This document shows, piece after piece, positions 44,165 to 55,877 of a stretch of 64,000 nt of DNA. Numbering within the stretch: the first letter of the stretch is position 1; every line of letters starts with the position of its first letter. The notes below the pieces were generated by a model. The model searched no databases, was not told the origin of the DNA, and was given only the letters and a program-made list of their open reading frames with translations. Origin of the DNA: Odontocerum albicorne (lineage: Eukaryota; Arthropoda; Insecta; Trichoptera; Odontoceridae). The translations under genes and the position numbers were made by a program. The stretch is from NCBI GenBank assembly GCA_949825065.1, contig OX463846.1, positions 13,453,753 to 13,517,752 on the forward strand, written 5' to 3'.

Positions 44165-44385
44165 ACCTTCGGTGCCCTTTGCGTGTGAGACACATGTTTT
44201 CAAATCTGGGGATTGCGGGTTCGATTCCCGTTGGAACCCAGTTTTTTTTAAAAGGATTCTTGTCTAGTTTTCAATTAACGCTTGTTTAACAACTTAATGG
44301 TAGGCTGGAAGACATAACTACATTGCAATAAGCCCATCAGGTTGTACTGTGCATATATGCAAGTGTAATACAATATCAGAAATAA
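44165..44385 (+). mobile_element. SINE-1 copy with a good B box
   Basis: Head 'gaccttcggtgccctttgcg', B box region 'gcgggttcgattcccgttgg', body and a decayed tail ('ggtaggctggaagacataac'). Confidence 0.75.
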
Positions 44386-45190
44386 ATATTGAGTTTCGAG
44401 ATGTTAGATTATCAAGATATTTCCATCAATTTATTTTATTTATCCATAATTTTGAACGTGTTTGAAGTTTTTTCAATTTAATATTGAATTTAAAGAAATT
44501 TGCGTAAATTAACAGTAGTTTATTTTATTTTAATACAATTTTCTCGCTACCGGTTCAAATTACAATACACTACACGGCGGGGAATCATGGCATGCAAAGT
44601 TGAATAAATTAAAAGAAACTTTAAAATATGATAACAGGATCGTAACATATACTATTTTATGATAATTTTAAGTTATTCGAATAACAGTTTTTTTTGGACA
44701 AATGGTTCATAAATCGTTAAATAAAATTATTGAATTACTAGATGATTATCCAGTTACATGCACGGTTTCAGTTTTTTTATAACGTTTCTGAACTGTCGTA
44801 AAATTGTTAAGTTATAAAACAGTGTTTATATAAAAATGGAGTTAACTACTTATCACTCTTATAAACACATTTGATAACAATTATTCAAATAAAGTATCGA
44901 ATTCAATCCAATAATACCGCCCTGATACATCAACAGACAGTTTAATGTCAAAACTATAAAATCTTCAGGACATGGATAAAAATAAATAATTTCAATTTAA
45001 TAATTGTATTATTACAGTGCGTACCTCATTTATCAACATTTACAAAAAAAAGAGATATTGAAAATTAGAACTATCTAAATTATTATCGATAATAAAGTGC
45101 TATTTTTGCGACATTTGTTTTCAGATTTTACACATTTTTTCGCTACGGACAAACTTCAGAACGTTTCGGATAGATCTAGATAATTATTGC
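44386..45190. other. AT-rich intergenic DNA
   Basis: No gene recognised. Confidence 0.5.
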
Positions 45191-45194
45191 CATA

Positions 45195-45830
45195 ATATTG
45201 TAGATTCAAGTAAAGCACAATCTGCTTGTGTATCTTGTACTTTCCATACTGTGGCGTGAAAACATGGACTATGAGAAGGAAGATAAGAAACATGATAGCT
45301 GCCGTCAAAATATAGTGTTGGAGGCGGATGGATGCTCCACATTCTATGGACCGCAAGGGGCACCCCAATGTATCTATCATTCAAGAATTAGAGATAGCCG
45401 AAAAACTTTCGATAACATGCAGAATAATAATCCTAACGTACTTTCGGCATGTTGCTAGAAAATATATGAAATTATGGAGAAGCTGGTGATCGCGGGGAAA
45501 GTTGAGAGAAGGCGAGTTAAATGAAGGTGTGTCATGAGTCGTGAGATGGATGAATGAAATAAAGGAGTTAACAGGATCATCTTAAAGCGGTGGATTCTTC
45601 ATAGATAAGGACCGAGTGGAATGAAGACAGGTGGTGCGTCAAGTTTGAGACATAGCAGAGGACTACGATGCTCAGTATTGAGCATGTGATGATGAAGGAG
45701 TTAACAGGATCATCTTAAAGCGGTGCATTCTACATAGATAAGGACCGAGTGGAATGAAGAAATGTGGGGCGTCAAGTTTGAGACATAGCAGAGGACTACG
45801 ATGCTCAGTATTGAGCATATGATGATGAAG
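45195..45830 (+). mobile_element. LINE C-terminal remnant with a 133-bp tandem duplication
   Basis: A broken frame resembles the end of an insect LINE polyprotein: EADGCSTFYG, SRIRDSRK, then EKLVIAGKVERRR and REMDE..., as in EKLV..GK.EG.R..GR....W. From 45562 a 133-bp segment starting 'aaggagttaacaggatcatc' is repeated at 45695 with a few changes. No active frame. Confidence 0.55.
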
Positions 45831-47845
45831 AAGAAACGCATTGTTTGATGTCCTAGGGCATCTGTACCAAATATTGTTTCCCCACGATTCAATTTGTGTA
45901 AGCGTTTTATTGCTTTAAGCAGAACTTCTAAAAGAGTGCACCCTGTTGCTTCCTGATTATTCTATTGGACGGATAAACGCCCTCTGCTCCGTTTTCCATT
46001 CGCACTTCCAGTCAGAATCGATATATCAAGATAAATATCACTAAACAGAATATCGTGTTCATCTTTATCACCCTATTCAATCGCCAATGCAAAACGCACA
46101 TTCACTGGCACGAAAAAGATAAACAAATAAACATTTAGAAAATTTATAACCCTCACTTGGATATTTTGAAATTCGATCAACAATGCCCATTAACATTGTA
46201 TCCAAATTTATTCGCCGCCAAGCGAGCACGAGCGCGAACCAAACAGACATTTGTACGACATTAAGAAACTGTTTTACGTCCTGTCCGAACAAAATAAACA
46301 CACACAGTTTTAATGCACTCCTTTCCCCATCCTTTAAGTCCTCTTAATGGCGGACTGTGAGCATAAATCCTCATTAGATTTTACTGCTCCCCTTGCTTTA
46401 GAAATGTAGGTGGATAGTAAAATTAACCATGTCGTGTAAAGGGAAAAACGAAACAATATTTGTTGAAAAAATATTTAAATGTTTGAAGAAATTTTTGGTT
46501 GGTGTTTCGGGTTTTTATTTTACTTTTTGTTTCCTAGCGCATACGCAAGGACCATGAATGTAAGGATATAAAATTAGTGGAATGGTTTGAGCAGATCTAT
46601 TTCCGTTTGTTTTTCCTAGGCAAAGAATTTTATGTGCTTTTTGGAATGGAAACTCCATTGACGCAAACAAAGATGCATGTTGATTTTGTTGAAATTTATT
46701 AAACGATGACACAATTTAATTCTTTGGTTTAGTTTATAAGCTTTTCTGGTATTCAAATTCCTGTGTTAACTAGGAGCAAACTAATAAAAACAAATTTATT
46801 TGACTCTCATTTCTCTACTCATGTATTTTTAAAGTTAAGAATTTCGATGGAAGAAACCATTTTTATACCGATTTTCACCATATTAAGTTGTTCATTAGTT
46901 TTAGCAAATTGTTAATTCTTCGTTATTTTTATCCACAATACAATTAAAAAAGTTTAAATGAAAAGGTAAACTGCAGAGTACAAACACATGAAATGCAAAA
47001 AAAGTGTTATTTGTGATTGAGAACTATTTAACTAGGCAACACATGTTACGAAGTGGTCTTATTATTTAATCACAAAGTTTATATTTGTTCAAAATACTAA
47101 ATCCCTCAGCTGAAACATTTAAACTGCGCATTTACAACATGAAATACTCTTGAATCCAAAGCTATCACAAACGAAATTCCAACCGGATCATAATCTTAAC
47201 AACCACATCAAAATCATGTTCAACAACTCTTCATCACACGATCTACATCACATCAATGATTCATTCACACACCTTTGTTGAAACCTCAAAAGACTCCGTA
47301 CTCCTTGCTCTCTCGTGTAAATAAACACTATTCCAAAATGCGACATTATAAAAATGATCACTTTCTCTCCGAAATGGTAAAATTTTCTGAAATACTTATA
47401 ATATTTTAAAGACGAATCCTAGATATGAGTTTAACAACTAAATTAAGTATAATTTCCGTCACTCGAGGGTTAATTTGAGAGGGTTACAGATATGATCCGT
47501 GATTCGACCAAGTTAAATGTAATCTCGTCGAGTTTGTCGATCAATACCCCAGACATTATTCAATCCCGATGTTATCTTTGTCGGTTATTTAGTGTAAAAT
47601 GCTTTGTCACACATAAACATGTCGTCTGGTGTTCCTCTGAGTTGGGAATATGCCACTAATTGATAGTACTGTTTGTGTTTCCCCATTTAAAAGCGGATTC
47701 GTGGGATTCTTTTACAAAATATCGCTGATTTTTATACAAATTGATCAAGATTTAAAGAAAACATAAAATTTATTCTTAAACGTTAGATTTTTAATAAATC
47801 AATAAATCAAAAGTTTTATTTATTTTGGATTATAAGAATAATTAA
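45831..47845. other. Intergenic DNA, apparently single copy
   Basis: About 2 kb without any of the repeat families seen elsewhere. 46060-46420 and 46520-46720 have a more balanced composition. No gene motif found. Confidence 0.4.
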
Positions 47846-48001
47846 TTGTTATTACAGAAACGTCAAGCTGTTTGAATTGTTATTACAGAAACGTCAAGCT
47901 GTTTGAATTGTTATTACAGAAACGTCAAGCTGTTTGAATTGTTATTACAGAAACGTCAAGCTGTTTGAATTGTTATTACAGAAACGTCAAGCTGTTTGAA
48001 T
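47846..48001 (+). repeat. Minisatellite, 31-bp unit x 5
   Basis: The unit 'ttgttattacagaaacgtca' + 'agctgtttgaa' is repeated five times with no visible differences. Confidence 0.95.
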
Positions 48002-48147
48002 TGATTTGTTTTATTTATTTGTATTTTTGTAATTGTTTTGATTATCAGAGAATGAAAGAAAGATTGAATCACATGTTTTTTAATTAAATATTGTTTTAAT
48101 AATAAAATTTTGCATATTGATACAAATTAGTTTATATTTAATATTTA

Positions 48148-48465
48148 ATCCATGACATAGCTGGTAAGATGCTGATCCAATGCTTCCAACCTTGAGTAGC
48201 GAGTTCGATTCCTGATGAAACCAAAAAAAAAATAAAGAAAACGTCGCAGACGAATTAAAAAAATCGTCTGAAAACATTCACACACGCTAGACGTTTGTGA
48301 TTGCTGATGCCTCTTTGATAGCTGTTGTATTGTACGAGTATATACGTGTGATTACGAACGAGTTCCATGCGTACTCCATTGGCTCTAAACCTGAAAGCTC
48401 GATTAATGGGGCCGATGATGCCGAATGTTGTCTCCAGTCACGCTCTTCAACATGTCTGAATAATT
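48148..48465 (+). mobile_element. SINE-2, full-length copy
   Basis: Head 'atccatgacatagctggtaa', B box 'gcgagttcgattcctgatg', body 'cacacgctagacgtttgtga', 'gcgtactccattggctctaa' and end 'ccagtcacgctcttcaacat'. Confidence 0.75.
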
Positions 48466-48765
48466 AATTAAGCTGTGTTGAAGGTTACCAAACGAACTAA
48501 TGATTTATTTACATTAAATTGCCTATATTCATACACTGACTTGAAACACTCTGCTTTGGTGTTTACAAAAAACTGATTAATTTTTTTTTAATAATAATTT
48601 GACAAATTATTCCAAGCACTCTTTCATATTCGGGAAAGTTTTTATTCAATTGTAAAAAAAATTTTCTCTTTATCAAATCTTCAAAAATAAATATTTCTAT
48701 AGTACAATTTCAGAAACACATTACCTATTACATACCTTAATAAAGGAGATAGCATGTATTAGAGT

Positions 48766-49745
48766 GACCGGTGTCTTGTCTTGATTTAATATTTCAAAAG
48801 GGGTTAAGTAAGGATGCGTTATGTCACCTTGGTTGTTTAATATTTACATAGGTTCATGTGTGAAGTTCAATGAGTGGCATACAAATGTCGAATGGGAACG
48901 TATGCAGATTACGCATGCAGATGACATGGTAGAGTTAACGGAGAATGAATGTGAATTACGGACTTTGATAATTAAACTGTATGAGCGATACGAAAAGAAA
49001 GATCTGAGAATGAATGTTGCGAAATCCAAAGTCATGGTGATAGAAAAGTGTGAAAATAAAAGTTAATATGATTTATGGGTGAATAATTGGAGCAAGATGA
49101 GAAATTTTGCTATTGGAGTAGTATTTTCTCAGATGTTGGATGAGTTAAGAGAAATATCGTACGAAGAATATACGATAGGAACCAAAGTCAATGGGACACT
49201 AAAACAAATATACTCGAACCGAACAGTACCAATAGTTTCTAAGACGATAGTTTACAATAGTATTTAAGTATCAGCTTTGATATATAAGAGATAAATATGG
49301 ACGTGGGAAAAACTGAAAAGAGTCGAATAAATGCTGTAGAAATGCGTGTACTGAGAATAATATATGGGGTAGCAATATATGACAGAATATGAAATTAAGT
49401 GTTGAGGGATAAATGTTAACTTAAGGCTGATGCGTTGAGTACGACGAAGAAGAGCATTCTGAGATGATTTGGGCGCGTGAAACGAATGAATAAAGAAATA
49501 CTAAAAAACAGATATATAGTGCAAATATGATTGGAATACGAGTGAGAGAAAGACCTAGGAAAGTATGGTTGGGTCAAGTGAATGATATTTTGAAAGAAAG
49601 AAACGTTGAAAGTTAAAAAAATCGTAGGAGTTGTATGAAAAGCTATATGAATGTGGAATTGTCGATTGATGTGTGTCGAAATAGGCAAGTCTAGCGCTCT
49701 GTTTGTCTCTGCCTACTATGACAGGGAAAATATATTATAGTATTG
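48766..49745 (+). mobile_element. RTE-like LINE, reverse transcriptase to 3' end (family A)
   Basis: This is the longest LINE remnant. A frame from about 48770 reads KGVK, stop, GCVMSPWLFNIYI, then ITHADDMVELTENE (the catalytic [FY]ADD box, with H before ADD) and LRMNVAKSKVMVIEKCE. A second open piece at 49079-49267 covers the thumb region (YLG-equivalent to SKTIVYNSI). Beyond that the frame decays. The 3' UTR ends 'ctgcctactatgacagggaa' and '..gtattgtatgtatgta'. The QGC glutamine is a TAA stop. Inactive. Confidence 0.75.
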
Positions 49746-50214
49746 TATGTATGTAGTTTTTTTTTGGTTAAGGCCTTCACCCTGGTGAGAGTGACTTTTA
49801 CTTAAAATTGGAATGATGCAGAGTAGACTAGCATGGCTTCAGCGTAAGAAAATATTTTCAGAGACAACATTGAAGGATGAGGATGTTCTATTTCTTAATT
49901 CCTCTTTATCAGATACCCACACACCACTCACAAAGATCTTTAGCCTCCTATTAAATTTATCTTCAAGCACTTTCCCGGTCACTTCTCCAGACTCCTTGCT
50001 CTGAGCCTCTTAAGATATTTTTAAATTAATTATGAAATTCAAATCATCTTCTCTAAGATTAAAAACAAGCTCATAAGCTGTTGTGAGACAGTTGACCCAT
50101 GAAATTATCAAATAAGTGCACATAAATAGTTCAACCTATCCGATTTCACTGCTCGAGTGATTTGACAACTCTCAGCAAAAAATTGTCTTTTACAATTGTT
50201 CAATTTTTGTTAAA
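49746..50214. other. Intergenic DNA, no gene recognised
   Basis: A 63-codon frame at 49813-50004 has no motif. Confidence 0.45.
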
Positions 50215-50470
50215 ATGTTGACCCTTCTTTTATTTTTTTCTCTTTACGCTGGCAGTCAATTTGGGGCTGTGTGTGTATGTATGAATGTGTGTATTTATGT
50301 TTTTCACATGCAGCCGAGCTCGCTCTTTATTAGTGGGGGTGTATCTCAGTTGGGAGAATGTTATAGGATGATCCCAGACCGTTCGATAGCTTCTCTCTCA
50401 AATTATTTACCTTTAAACTATCTTTACATATACGAGTATGTATGCGTAATTTCAGGATATATATTAACAG
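50215..50470 (+). repeat. Unclassified interspersed repeat X, copy 2
   Basis: 'tttctctttacgctggcagt', 'gagctcgctctttattagtg' and 'ggtgtatctcagttgggaga' are colinear with 63020-63260. It overlaps a 103-codon frame that I regard as chance. Confidence 0.5.
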
Positions 50471-51584
50471 ACTATGTTGCCATAAAACACCTATATTTAT
50501 TTATTTACTTGTTAAAAACCTCTTAGTACTACAGTATATGATATTAAAAAGTATTGAATTCTATCGATTATAAAGAAAAATCTAAAAACACCCTTAACTT
50601 TTCAAGTATTAGTTTTCCATAAAATCACCCAATCAGTTTCAAAGAAAGTGTAAATTTTATAGACCCCATGTGATTTCAACGTCCATATATTATGTGCTCT
50701 TGGTAAAATGAAATAAAGGGCCTAGAATATAGGAGGTCCCTAGGCCCATGCAGCCCGGCCCTGGCCATTACTGCCCCTGGGCCTCACCCGGTTTTATTGT
50801 TATGGCCGCATCAAATATCGCAGCGAAATCATTCGCTCGTTTTATTATGATTTTTATAGCGGGTCAGGCCCGTAAAATCACCCCACGTATTGGACCGAAT
50901 AAGATCACCACAGGTCCTGGAGAAATTGGGACAAAATCGAGTTCGTTCTTGTCTTGATTACTCGAAGAAATGTCTAGTTTTGTAATTGTGTACGCTCTTG
51001 CTGATTCCGTGATCGGTTCCAAGAGGAATTACAGAACACTGGAAGTTGGAACAATTTTCAAAAACGAACAATTTTTTTCAATTTTGTATATTGGGATAGA
51101 CATTTAGCGGATGTCCTTGAAGGACGAGCTGATGATTTTGATTGTCTGGTATTTAAATAAAATACGTCGATTAGCAATGCGGAAAGTGAGAGTGAATAAT
51201 CAATGAATAGTAAACAGTGATTAATGATGCTTTATTTATCGGTAAGTAGGTATTTATACATTTCAGAACGGGCGCGGGAGTGCGCCCGCAATATATTTTT
51301 ATCTCGCTTCTGTACGTGCAGAGATGGTCGATTGAAATATTGCAGACATCGCAATTAGTGTTGTGGGTAGATGATTTGTTTGCGAAAACGGCGAGACAGC
51401 GCGATGTGTTATCTTTCTACTGTGGAATGTATCGTAAATAGTATTTGCGGGTAAACAATTTCAATGTTTTGGTATGCGACCTTTGGACATATCAAAAGGT
51501 CGTTGACCGTGTATGTTGACAATATTTCAGCGACGACAGTAGTTCCTACAGACAGATGTTTTATGATAAGAGATTCAAAACAAA
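50471..51584. other. Intergenic DNA with GC-rich blocks
   Basis: 50735-50950 is GC-rich and starts with a short inverted block 'gggcctag..ctaggccc'. It is open for 69 codons without a motif. At 51269-51288 there is a GC hairpin CGGGCGC/GCGCCCG. No gene recognised. Confidence 0.4.
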
Positions 51585-51587
51585 GTA

Positions 51588-52125
51588 AATGGGGCAATAA
51601 AACATATATACTTGAACCGTTTAGTATCAACATCCGCTGAGATAGTTCAGAACAGTATTTTAGTGCCAACTTTGAACTTTTGAAACGTTGAAGTGGAAAC
51701 AGATTGAAAAAACACGAAATAATGTTGTAGAAATGCAAGCACTTAGAATACACAGGGTATAATAGAATGCGGAATGAAGTGATAAGGGATAAAATAAAGT
51801 TTAAGGCCCATGTGTTGAGTATTATGAACAAAGCTCTAAAATGCTTTAGTCAAGTAAACTTAATGAATGAAGAAAGAAAGGCTAACAAAATGAATATTCA
51901 GTGGAAATAATAGTGGAACGCATGGAAGAAAAATACCAAGGAAAGTATGGTTGGATCAACTGAATACAATTTTTGTTAGAAGAAAATATAAGAAGTACCT
52001 AAGAGAAATATTAGGAGCTCTATACGAAGGGGTATTGTTATGAAAGAGGTACAAATATGCAGTTGAGATAGGAAAATCTGGCACTCTGTTTACCCCAGCG
52101 TGGAAAAAGCGTGATTGTATAATTA
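51588..52125 (+). mobile_element. RTE-like LINE C-terminus and 3' end (family A)
   Basis: Blocks equivalent to HIYLNR.VS..AEIVQNS..VPTL, then 'ttgtagaaatgcaagcactt' (VEMQALR), 'gaatgcggaatgaagtgata', 'gaaagtatggttggatcaac', and the 3' end 'ctctgtttaccccagcgtgg' + 'aaaaagcgtgattgtata'. Frame destroyed. Confidence 0.65.
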
Positions 52126-52127
52126 GT

Positions 52128-52395
52128 AAAAATCTTAACTTCTAGCCGGGGATTTTGGGTTCGATTTCCAATGATATCCAAAAAAACTGTTCTCAAGTTG
52201 GTAAATTAACATATGGAAACAATATTAACGCGCTAGACATGTGTGAGTCTTGTTGCCTCTTCATGTGTGGTAGTTTTTACAATAGTGCGTTAACTAACTG
52301 AGATTTATGAGTTTCTTTAGTGCTTCTAAACTCGTAGGTTCGATTAATGGAATCAAAGACAATGAAGTCTCCCGGCTACGCTCTTTGATATATCC
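52128..52395 (+). mobile_element. SINE-2 copy
   Basis: It abuts the LINE end. 'gggttcgatttccaatgata' is the B box region; 'cgcgctagacatgtgtgagt' and 'gaagtctcccggctacgctc' are body and end. Confidence 0.7.
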
Positions 52396-52751
52396 ACATC
52401 ACTATTTTTTATATGTAAAAGGTTACCATTATGTTTTTGATTGACTCAATTTTAAAGAGGGGTATTTTGCATGATGGAATGAGTATTAGGGGTCTTGGGT
52501 GTTCAGGGGAAATATATCAGCAAAAAGGAAATAGCTATAATTTGTAGAATGCGATTGTTCTTTGTTCGATTGCTGCTCATTTGCAGGTATAAGTGTCTTT
52601 GATTGTTCTATTTGTGAGTTTACATTGAGGATGAGAACAGAAACGATCTGACAAAAAAACTCTTCAATGATCTATATTGGTTTCCTTATAATATTTCATC
52701 CATACTCTCATTTATGGTAGCTCAGATTTAATGAATATGCTATATTATTTA
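52396..52751. other. Intergenic DNA, no gene recognised
   Basis: Nothing recognised. Confidence 0.45.
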
Positions 52752-52935
52752 TAGTTAAGACATTAACATTGTGGTGGTTTATTTAAAGAAATTGTAATTT
52801 GTTTTATCAAACACTGTTTAATCCACTTTTTGTGGAATAAACAGTGTTTGTTTGTTTTGTGGAATAAACAGTGGAATAAACACTGTTTATTCCACAAAAG
52901 TGGAATAAACACTGTTTGGTAAAACAAATTATAAT
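52752..52935. mobile_element. Foldback F4 with scrambled palindromes
   Basis: It starts 'tagttaagacattaacattg', the same tail as F2 and F3, then 'tttatcaaacactgttta'. The centre is five alternating copies of 'gtggaataaacagtg' and its reverse complement. It ends 'tttggtaaaacaaattataa'. The hammerhead-like part is missing, probably deleted when the palindrome rearranged. Confidence 0.7.
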
Positions 52936-52966
52936 TTCATTAATATTTGTTGTCAAAAATTCGTTG

Positions 52967-53005
52967 ACCTCCGTGGTCTAATTGGTAAGCTGTCTATCTT
53001 CTTTT
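52967..53005 (+). mobile_element. SINE-1 head fragment
   Basis: 'gacctccgtggtctaattgg' then 'taagctgtctatcttctt' is the tRNA-like 5' part only. Confidence 0.6.
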
Positions 53006-53200
53006 CGATTTGATTATCATGGTTGATTTAACCTCTTCAGACTTGAATCAATTCTAGCATTTAATTTTTTTTTTTACTTGTGAGTGTATTATAATATTAA
53101 TATTAAATGCAGCATTATGTCGTAATAGTTTAGATAGATGACGCCCAAAACGTTCAAAGTCGATAAAACAGTATCCTTCACTTTATTTGTTATCATTGGG

Positions 53201-53242
53201 AACAGAAATATATCACAACTTTAATGGATGCCACGTTTGAAA
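53201..53242 (+). repeat. Left stub of the 34-bp satellite
   Basis: 'aatggatgccacgtttgaaa' preceded by 'atatatcacaa' is one satellite unit cut off from the main array by the mariner at 53245. Confidence 0.85.
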
Positions 53243-53244
53243 TA

Positions 53245-54530
53245 TTAGGTCCTTACATATGAAATTGGCGTTTTGTTTGGGAGGACATAAAGTTGATTTT
53301 TTTTTAATATAATATATTTATTTAATCAAAGTATGTACCATTGCTATCTATGCACTTTTGCCATCTCATAGGTAGTTCATCGATCCCTTTACTAAAAAAA
53401 CCATTCGGACGGGAATCAATAAAATCTTTGAAGTCGGTTTGGACTGCCCCATCGGAGTTGAATTTTTTCCCTTGCAAGAAGTTATCCAAATTTCGAAAAA
53501 AATAGTAATCTGTTGGGGCAAGGTCCGGAGAGTACGGTGGATGTCTTAGACATTCCAATTGAAGCTCTTCTAATTTGGTAGCCGTCTGTTGTGCAGTGTG
53601 TGGTCTAGCGTTATCATGAAGCAGCAGTGGCCTAGAGCGATTAACCAGCCTCGGTTGTTTAGCAGCTAGCTTTTCCATCATGGTTTGCAGTTGCTGACAA
53701 TAGACATCTGCCGTAATCGTCTGGCCAGATTTAAGAAAGCTGTAGTGAACGACACCAGCACTAGTCCACCAAACGCTCACAAGTAACTTTTTTGGAGTCA
53801 ATTTTCGCTTGGGGCATGGTTTGGCTGGTTCGGCAGGGTTCAGCCATTGCGATGAGCGCTTCCGATTATCATACAGGATCCACTTTTCATCACAGGTAAT
53901 GATTCGATTCAAAATCCCTTCATTATTGTGCCGGTTGAGTAATGCAACGCAGCAGTCAACGCGCGTTTGTTGATTTGCTTCACTCAATTCGTGAGGTACC
54001 CACCTTTCAAGCTTTTTCACCTTCCCAATTTGCTTCAAGTGGATTAAAACAGTTTTATCACTAACACCGCAGCCTGCAGCTAACTCGGACGTGGTTTGCG
54101 ATGGATCCGCTTCCACAATAGCCTTCAATTCTTCATTATCAACTTTAGTCTCCGGCCGTCCACGGGGCTTATTCCGCAGGTCGAAATTTCCAGAACGAAA
54201 ACGTTGGAACCAAAAACGCACTGTGTTTTCTTTTGCGGCACCGTCGCCATACATATCATTAATCCTTCGAACCGTTTCTGCAGCACTGGTGCCACGGTGG
54301 AACTCGTACTCGTAAATAACGCGATATTTCAAGTTTTCCATTTTGTAAACTGAGTGACGCAAAGAAAAAAAACAATTGAGGAAAAAACAAATGAATTATA
54401 ATTTTCGAAACACAAATACTTGAGTAAATAGCTGTATAAATTTTAATTTGGAATTCCTAACCAAAGAGAAGATATTTGAGATCAAAGTTGCCAGTACGGC
54501 AAAACGCCAATTTCATATGTAAGGACCTAA
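53245..54530 (-). mobile_element. Mariner transposon, complete, 1286 bp
   Basis: Both ends carry the same 31-bp terminal repeat beginning TTAGGTCCTTACATATGAAA, with no mismatch between ends. TA duplications flank it (53243-53244 and 54531-54532). The transposase lies on the minus strand and is intact. Target: a unit of the 34-bp satellite. The perfect ends and open frame point to a recent insertion and possible activity. Confidence 0.96.
53322..54341 (-). CDS. Mariner transposase, intact, DD34D
   Basis: This encodes a cut-and-paste transposase that inserts at TA dinucleotides. I start at the MENLKYR methionine (339 aa), not the in-frame ATG seven codons upstream, because family members begin this way. 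The N-terminal DNA-binding region has two helix-turn-helix parts (TVRFWFQRFRSGNFD near residue 40-55; SDKTVLIHLK near 94-103). The signature WVPHEL follows at about 114-119. The catalytic triad is D151 (TCDEKW), D243 (LLHDNARPHT) and D278 (LAPTDYYFF), with 34 residues between the last two as in true mariners. YSPDLAP is present. There are no stops or shifts. The overlapping plus-strand frames at 54091-54353 are shadows. Confidence 0.96.
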   Translation of the reverse strand: MENLKYRVIYEYEFHRGTSAAETVRRINDMYGDGAAKENTVRFWFQRFRSGNFDLRNKPRGRPETKVDNEELKAIVEADPSQTTSELAAGCGVSDKTVLIHLKQIGKVKKLERWVPHELSEANQQTRVDCCVALLNRHNNEGILNRIITCDEKWILYDNRKRSSQWLNPAEPAKPCPKRKLTPKKLLVSVWWTSAGVVHYSFLKSGQTITADVYCQQLQTMMEKLAAKQPRLVNRSRPLLLHDNARPHTAQQTATKLEELQLECLRHPPYSPDLAPTDYYFFRNLDNFLQGKKFNSDGAVQTDFKDFIDSRPNGFFSKGIDELPMRWQKCIDSNGTYFD

Positions 54531-54532
54531 TA

Positions 54533-55630
54533 TATTACTATTATAATGGATACCACGTTTGAAATATATCACTATTATAATGGATGCTATGTCTGAAATA
54601 TATCACTATTATAAAGGATGTCACGTCTGAAATATATCACTAAAATAATGGATGCCACTTCTGAAATATATCACTATTATTATAATGGATACCACATCTG
54701 AAATATATCACTATTATAATGAAAGCCACGTCTGAAATATATCACTAGTATAATGGAAGCCACGTCTGAAATATATCACTATTATAATGAAAGCCACGTC
54801 TGAAATATATTACTATTATAATGGATGCCACGTTTGAAATATATCACTTTTATAATGGATGCTATGTCTGAAATATATCACTATTATAATGAATGCCACG
54901 TCTGAAATATATAACTATTATAATGGATGCCACATCTGAAATATATCACTTTTATAATGGACGCCAAGTCTGAAGAGGCTAAAACTGTTTAAGGCTGGTT
55001 TTCACTCAAGGCTTTTTTAAACACTTTTCTATTTGGGTGGATTAATAATCTCACCGGGTTGTGTTGTTTGCAATGCAATGAAATATATTGCTATTATTAT
55101 GGATGCCACGTCTGAAATATATCACTATTATAAAGGATGTCACGTCTGAAATATATCACTAAAATAATGGATGCCACGTCTGAAATATATCACTATTATA
55201 ATGGATACCACATCGGAAATATATCACTATTATAATGGATGCCACGTCTGAAATATATCACTATTATAATGAAAGCCACGTCTGAAATATATCACTAGTA
55301 TACTGGAAGCCACGTCTGAAATATATCACTATTATAATGAAAGCCACGTCTGAAATATATCACTATTATAATGGATGTCACGTCTGAAATATATCACTAG
55401 TAAAATGGAAGCCACGTCTGAAATATATCACTATTATAATGAAAGCCACGTCTGAAATATATAACTATTACAATGGATGCCACATCTGAAATATATCACT
55501 TTTATAATGGACGCCAAGTCTGAAGAGGCTAAAACTGTTTAAGGCTGGTTTTCACTCAAGGCTTTTTTAAACACTTTTCTATTTGGGTGGATTAATAATC
55601 TCACCGGGTTGTGTTGTTTGCAATGAAAAG
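54533..55630 (+). repeat. 34-bp satellite with ~550-bp higher-order duplication
   Basis: About 26 tandem units of 'actattataatggatgccac' + 'gtctgaaatatatc', with typical variants (aaagcc, gatacc, gatgtc). The array is doubled as a block of about 550 bp. Each block ends in the same non-satellite segment ('gtctgaagaggctaaaactg' through 'caccgggttgtgttgtttgc'; starts at 54968 and 55518). That segment is a deleted SINE-1 3' part. So a SINE insertion became part of a higher-order repeat. Confidence 0.92.
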
Positions 55631-55877
55631 ATAACAAAATACAAAACGACAATGAAACAAAAATCTAAATATTTAATTTAACTAATAGATTTCCTTCTTT
55701 AGTTGGACGAGAAAATCTCATACGATAAAAATAAAAAAAAACGATGTGTTTTGCGAAAGATATTAAATATTTTACTTGAATTCCATTTACCCTTGTACCA
55801 TTGACAAATAATCTCGTTATAAATTTGTCAAAAAGTTGACATTCAATATGTATCCACCTTTATGTTGTACTAAAATA

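Noticed and set aside
47846..48001. Five 31-bp repeats resembling a CRISPR array
   Set aside because: Copies are directly adjacent with no spacers, and the context is an insect genome. Same for the 52-bp, 60-bp and 45-bp arrays.
50748..50957. 69-codon frame in a GC-rich block as a conserved small protein
   Set aside because: No motif or splice context; could equally be non-coding conserved DNA.
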